The translations under genes and the position numbers were made by a program. Positions 5,959 to 7,730 of a DNA stretch of 7,730 bases are shown one piece after another. Below the pieces are notes generated by a model, which saw only the letters and a list, made by a program, of their open reading frames with translations, did not search any database and was not told the DNA's origin. The stretch is from Myxococcales bacterium (lineage in GTDB: Bacteria > Myxococcota_A > Polyangia > Palsa-1104). The stretch spans positions 1-7,730 of the forward strand of contig JAHFDU010000184.1 of assembly GCA_023248835.1 (NCBI GenBank). Reading direction: 5' to 3'. Every line of letters starts with the position of its first letter. Position 1 is the first letter of the stretch.

Positions 5959-6119
5959 TGTAACCGTTCACGTCCGCGACGACCCGCTCGCCCTGAGCTT
6001 GTGCTTCGACAAGCTCAGCATAATCGGGGCGGACTTATGGCCGCTCATCCTGAGCCTGTCGAAGGACGTTGCGTTGCGCTGCGCTCAGAGTGCACGGACA
6101 TGGGGTGTGAACGCTTACA
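5959..6119. mobile_element. MITE-like element with 13-bp terminal inverted repeats
   Basis: The ends are TGTAACCGTTCAC (5959-5971) and GTGAACGCTTACA (6107-6119), inverted repeats matching at 12 of 13 positions. Runs of A flank both ends (seven on the left, four on the right), compatible with an AAAA target duplication but not proof of it. The 161-bp interior contains a REP-like palindrome and no credible gene, so any movement would need an enzyme supplied elsewhere. It fills the gap between the toxin gene stop and the ATPase promoter. A third copy of the terminal 13-mer occurs at 7046-7058. Confidence 0.5.
5993..6065. repeat. REP-like palindromic repeats (CTGAGC..TGTCGAAG family)
   Basis: CTGAGCTTGT (5993-6002) and ACAAGCTCAG (6009-6018) form an exact 10-bp stem with a GCTTCG loop. 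A second related unit, CCTGAGCCTGTCGAAGG (6049-6065), is an imperfect inverse of 6003-6018 (TTCGACAAGCTCAG). Such CTGAGC/TTCGACA units are very common intergenic repeats in many bacteria. Here they form the core of the MITE-like element. Confidence 0.7.
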
Positions 6120-6125
6120 AAAAGG

Positions 6126-6539
6126 TCACCGACTCCACCAATTCTCCACCACCAAACCCTTGACGCGTCCAAGGTGGCGCAAGTTGCGGGTCGAAACCAC
6201 AAGCCCACGCTCAAGCGCCGTGGCGGCGATCAAGACATCTTCGACGCCGATTCTCTCCCCTCGCACTTCCAAGTTGGCTAAAATCGCTCCCGCCCGCTTG
6301 GCTTCGTTGTCGCCGATCGGCAACACGGCGACACGACTGAGCACGTCGCGCTCGATGCGTTTCCACAAAAGTTCACCGTGCGGATGTCGAGCCGCGCCAA
6401 AATACATTTCCATCACGCAAACGGCCGAGGTGAACATGGCTTCCGCCGGCAGCGCCCGCAAATGCGCCATCACCGACTCGGACGGCACTTTTTTTATCAC
6501 CTCGGATAGGACATTGGTGTCGAGCAGAACTTGCCTCAT
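6126..6539 (-). CDS. PIN-domain toxin ribonuclease (VapC/FitB type)
   Basis: 137-aa PIN-domain protein, the expected full length for the family. Acidic active-site residues are visible: Asp7 in LLDTNVLSE, Glu44 in VMEMYFGA and Asp101 in IGVEDVLIAATAL. The late STRNLRHLGRVKGLVVENW segment is typical of FitB/VapC proteins. The predicted role is Mg2+-dependent cleavage of RNA, often tRNA in this family, held off by the antitoxin encoded just upstream. Its ATG overlaps the antitoxin stop as ATGA, the usual order and coupling for type II pairs. The stop lies 6 nt from the end of the MITE-like element. Nothing suggests a broken gene. Confidence 0.92.
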   Translation of the reverse strand: MRQVLLDTNVLSEVIKKVPSESVMAHLRALPAEAMFTSAVCVMEMYFGAARHPHGELLWKRIERDVLSRVAVLPIGDNEAKRAGAILANLEVRGERIGVEDVLIAATALERGLVVSTRNLRHLGRVKGLVVENWWSR

Positions 6540-6838
6540 TTGCGACGGCTGGCACGACGCTTCAGCGGAAGCGCGCGGGAGGTGTGACTTCGGCGCGCTT
6601 TGGATATCTGGTTGAGTTCTGAAAACAGCAGATCGTCTTGGTCGAGCCAGCCCTTCACGTCGCTCAGGCGAGGCGAGTATCCGACGTCGTCGGGCGGCAC
6701 CAACTTGGCCATCACTTTGCCACGCCGCATAATCGTCACCGAAGCGCCGCCAAAAGCGACGTGCCCCAAAAGCTCCGACAGTCGCCGCTTGGCCTCGGCC
6801 ACATTCAACGCCAGCACCGCGTTTCGCTTCTTGGTCAT
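6536..6838 (-). CDS. Phd/YefM-type antitoxin
   Basis: 100-aa antitoxin. The N-terminal DNA-binding and dimerisation part has the Phd/YefM pattern: VLALNVAEAKRRLSELLGHV, then ASVTIMRRGKVMAKLVPPDD. The C-terminal portion (about 60-100) has SDVKGWLDQDDLLFSELNQI followed by a basic tail and should be the toxin-binding region. The start is placed at ATG 6838. The -10 box lies 7 nt upstream of it, so longer in-frame starts (ATG 6847, or further up to 6904) would lie in or before the promoter. The gene is coupled by ATGA to the PIN toxin. A Phd-type antitoxin with a PIN toxin is a known mix-and-match combination. The complex probably represses its own promoter. Confidence 0.88.
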   Translation of the reverse strand: MTKKRNAVLALNVAEAKRRLSELLGHVAFGGASVTIMRRGKVMAKLVPPDDVGYSPRLSDVKGWLDQDDLLFSELNQISKARRSHTSRALPLKRRASRRK

Positions 6839-6845
6839 GATGGTC

Positions 6846-6873
6846 ATTATAGACAACTTAACACAATCAGCAA
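6846..6873 (-). promoter_or_regulatory. Toxin-antitoxin promoter with consensus -10, likely leaderless
   Basis: On the minus strand, TTGCTG (6873-6868) and a perfect TATAAT (6851-6846) are 16 nt apart. The antitoxin ATG begins 8 nt after the -10 box, where transcription normally starts, and no Shine-Dalgarno precedes it. The mRNA is therefore probably leaderless. The surrounding sequence is A/T-rich compared with the flanks, as expected for an autoregulated toxin-antitoxin operator. Confidence 0.65.
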
Positions 6874-6920
6874 GCTTGATCGCCATCCGAAACGCGCGAG
6901 ACAAGCGCGCGGCGGGGGGG

Positions 6921-7045
6921 TGAGGCTGAGCCGGACCTTAATGGTCCGAGTGCGAAGCCGAACCGGCGGGCTTTGCCCGACGAGGGGGTTCGGCCCGAGC
7001 CGGCGCGAATGCGCCGAGCGCGAGGGCGAACGGGAACGTCCCCCG
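6921..7045. repeat. GC-rich multi-hairpin region
   Basis: Four or five hairpins are packed into about 110 nt. CGGACC/GGTCCG (6932-6948) has a TTAAT loop. GCCGAACC/GGTTCGGC (6957-6994) encloses CGGGC-TTT-GCCCG (6967-6979). CGGCGC-GAAT-GCGCCG spans 7001-7016, and GGGA-ACG-TCCC spans 7032-7042. No T-tract follows on either strand, and no credible gene is present. It lies between the coiled-coil gene's stop and the antitoxin promoter. It may be a dispersed repeat, a structured RNA, or a transcription barrier for the upstream gene. Confidence 0.6.
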
Positions 7046-7058
7046 GTGAACGGTTACA
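7046..7058 (+). repeat. Third copy of the element terminal 13-mer
   Basis: GTGAACGGTTACA is the exact reverse complement of the left end of the element at 5959-5971 and differs by one base from its right end. On the minus strand its TAA is the stop codon of the coiled-coil gene. A perfect palindrome, CTTCGCGAAG (7059-7068), abuts it inside the coding region. Confidence 0.6.
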
Positions 7059-7730
7059 CTTCGCGAAGCGAACGGAGCAGACCTTTGGCGTCCTCGGTCT
7101 TGTCAACCGAGCTTTGCACCGCGTCGGTGAGCGACTGTGCTGCGGCAGGGTCGGCAGGTTTGTGCTCGGCCACCAAGTCCTTGGCCAAGAGCACGCTGGT
7201 GCGCAGCTCTGACAAGATATCATTGATGCCGTGATAGACCTCTTCGACGCGCTGCTTTAGCGCCGCATCGCCGCCACCGCTCGGCGGCGCAGCTGCCGAT
7301 GGTGCTGGCGCCGCAGCAGGCTGAGCGGCAAGTTTGATCTCAAGCTCACGGATGCGCGTTTCCGCCTCTTTGAGCTTGTCCGACCCCGAGGTCAATTCGA
7401 GAACCGACAATCGATCGGTCGCCTCTTTGTGCGCGTGCTTCATTTTTGCGAGGTCGGCTTCGACCGCCGCTTTGTCTTTGACCCCCTGATCGTGCTGCTT
7501 GCGCGCCTGCGCTTCGCTGTCGATCTTTTCTGAGATGGCGGTGCGTTTTTCCGCTTCGAGTCGTTTTTGCTTCTCTTCTAATGTAGCCAGCTCGGCGCGC
7601 GCTTCACCGGGCTGCCGGGTCAAAAGTGCAATCTCCTCGCCACTCGAATCAACCGCGCCTTTTGATTTTTGCGCATGGTCTTCCGATTCTTCGTGACGCT
7701 TCTGCTGCCGCGCCAACCGTTCGCGCAGTT
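7054..7730 (-). CDS. Coiled-coil protein, C-terminal part (5' end outside the window)
   Basis: The reading frame stays open to the right edge, so this is the C-terminal 220-odd residues of a longer protein. The internal TTG at 7716 is not needed as a start. The visible part begins with a long charged coiled coil of Lys/Glu/Ala/Gln-rich heptads, for example EEKQKRLEAEKRTAISEKI and KLKEAETRIRELEIKLA. An Ala/Pro/Gly linker follows (AAQPAAAPAPSAAAPPSGGG), then a helical C-terminal domain of about 70 residues (ALKQRVEEVYHGINDILSEL to LLRSLREV). The layout recalls scaffold, polarity or receiver-linked coiled-coil proteins, but no family is recognised. Its stop codon sits in the repeated 13-mer at 7046-7058. 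Confidence 0.75.
   Translation of the reverse strand, partial: LRERLARQQKRHEESEDHAQKSKGAVDSSGEEIALLTRQPGEARAELATLEEKQKRLEAEKRTAISEKIDSEAQARKQHDQGVKDKAAVEADLAKMKHAHKEATDRLSVLELTSGSDKLKEAETRIRELEIKLAAQPAAAPAPSAAAPPSGGGDAALKQRVEEVYHGINDILSELRTSVLLAKDLVAEHKPADPAAAQSLTDAVQSSVDKTEDAKGLLRSLREV

Noticed and set aside
5581..6615. Long plus-strand open frame of 344 codons
   Set aside because: It lies antisense to the ATPase start and the PIN toxin and crosses the REP-like repeats. Its translation shows the typical nonsense of such repeats (PEPVEGR), not a protein family.
6921..7045. tRNA gene
   Set aside because: The stems do not form a cloverleaf and there is no recognisable T-loop or acceptor pairing.

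Overview
The window looks like an ordinary chromosomal stretch from a Gram-negative bacterium. An exported protein with a beta-rich, outer-membrane-like C-terminus ending in Phe supports this, as does a GC-rich, tightly packed operon layout. The gene content (a Ycf46/DUF1257/DUF2997 set, DUF4157, a zinc-ribbon M50 protease and an Ala/Pro-rich coiled-coil protein) would fit a deltaproteobacterial or myxobacterial-type environmental lineage, but no rRNA or marker gene fixes the taxon.

Layout, left to right. (1) 136-1898, minus strand: a two-gene operon. A membrane protein with an N-terminal double-CxxC zinc-binding module is translationally coupled through ATGA to a zinc-ribbon site-2-protease-like (M50) protein. 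(2) 1899-2213: a 315-bp intergenic region between divergent genes. It holds a perfect GC-rich hairpin, two opposed arrays of a heptamer (NACAGYY) and a 13-A tract at the start of the next gene. (3) 2214-3059, plus strand: an orphan exported protein with an SH3/LSm-like barrel and an outer-membrane-like C-terminus. (4) 3072-5910, minus strand, transcribed right to left: a compact four-gene operon, the centrepiece of the window. It encodes a Ycf46-type AAA+ ATPase, a DUF1257 (Ycf35-like) protein, a DUF2997 small protein and a DUF4157 HExxH protein. (5) 5959-6119: a MITE-like element with 13-bp terminal inverted repeats and an internal REP-like palindrome, lying just upstream of the ATPase gene. 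(6) 6126-6838, minus strand: a type II toxin-antitoxin pair (Phd/YefM-type antitoxin, PIN/VapC-type toxin), probably read from a leaderless promoter. (7) 6921-7058: a hairpin-rich GC-rich repeat region carrying a third copy of the element's terminal 13-mer, which supplies the stop codon of the next gene. (8) 7054-7730, minus strand: the C-terminal part of a coiled-coil protein that runs off the right edge.

The most notable system is the ATPase operon. Ycf46, DUF1257 and DUF2997 are poorly understood families; here they sit with 0-3 nt between the first three genes, followed by a putative metallopeptidase or chaperone-like DUF4157 protein after 61 nt. A reasonable hypothesis is an ATP-driven remodelling machine with two small adaptors and a zinc-dependent partner, but the sequence does not show a substrate.
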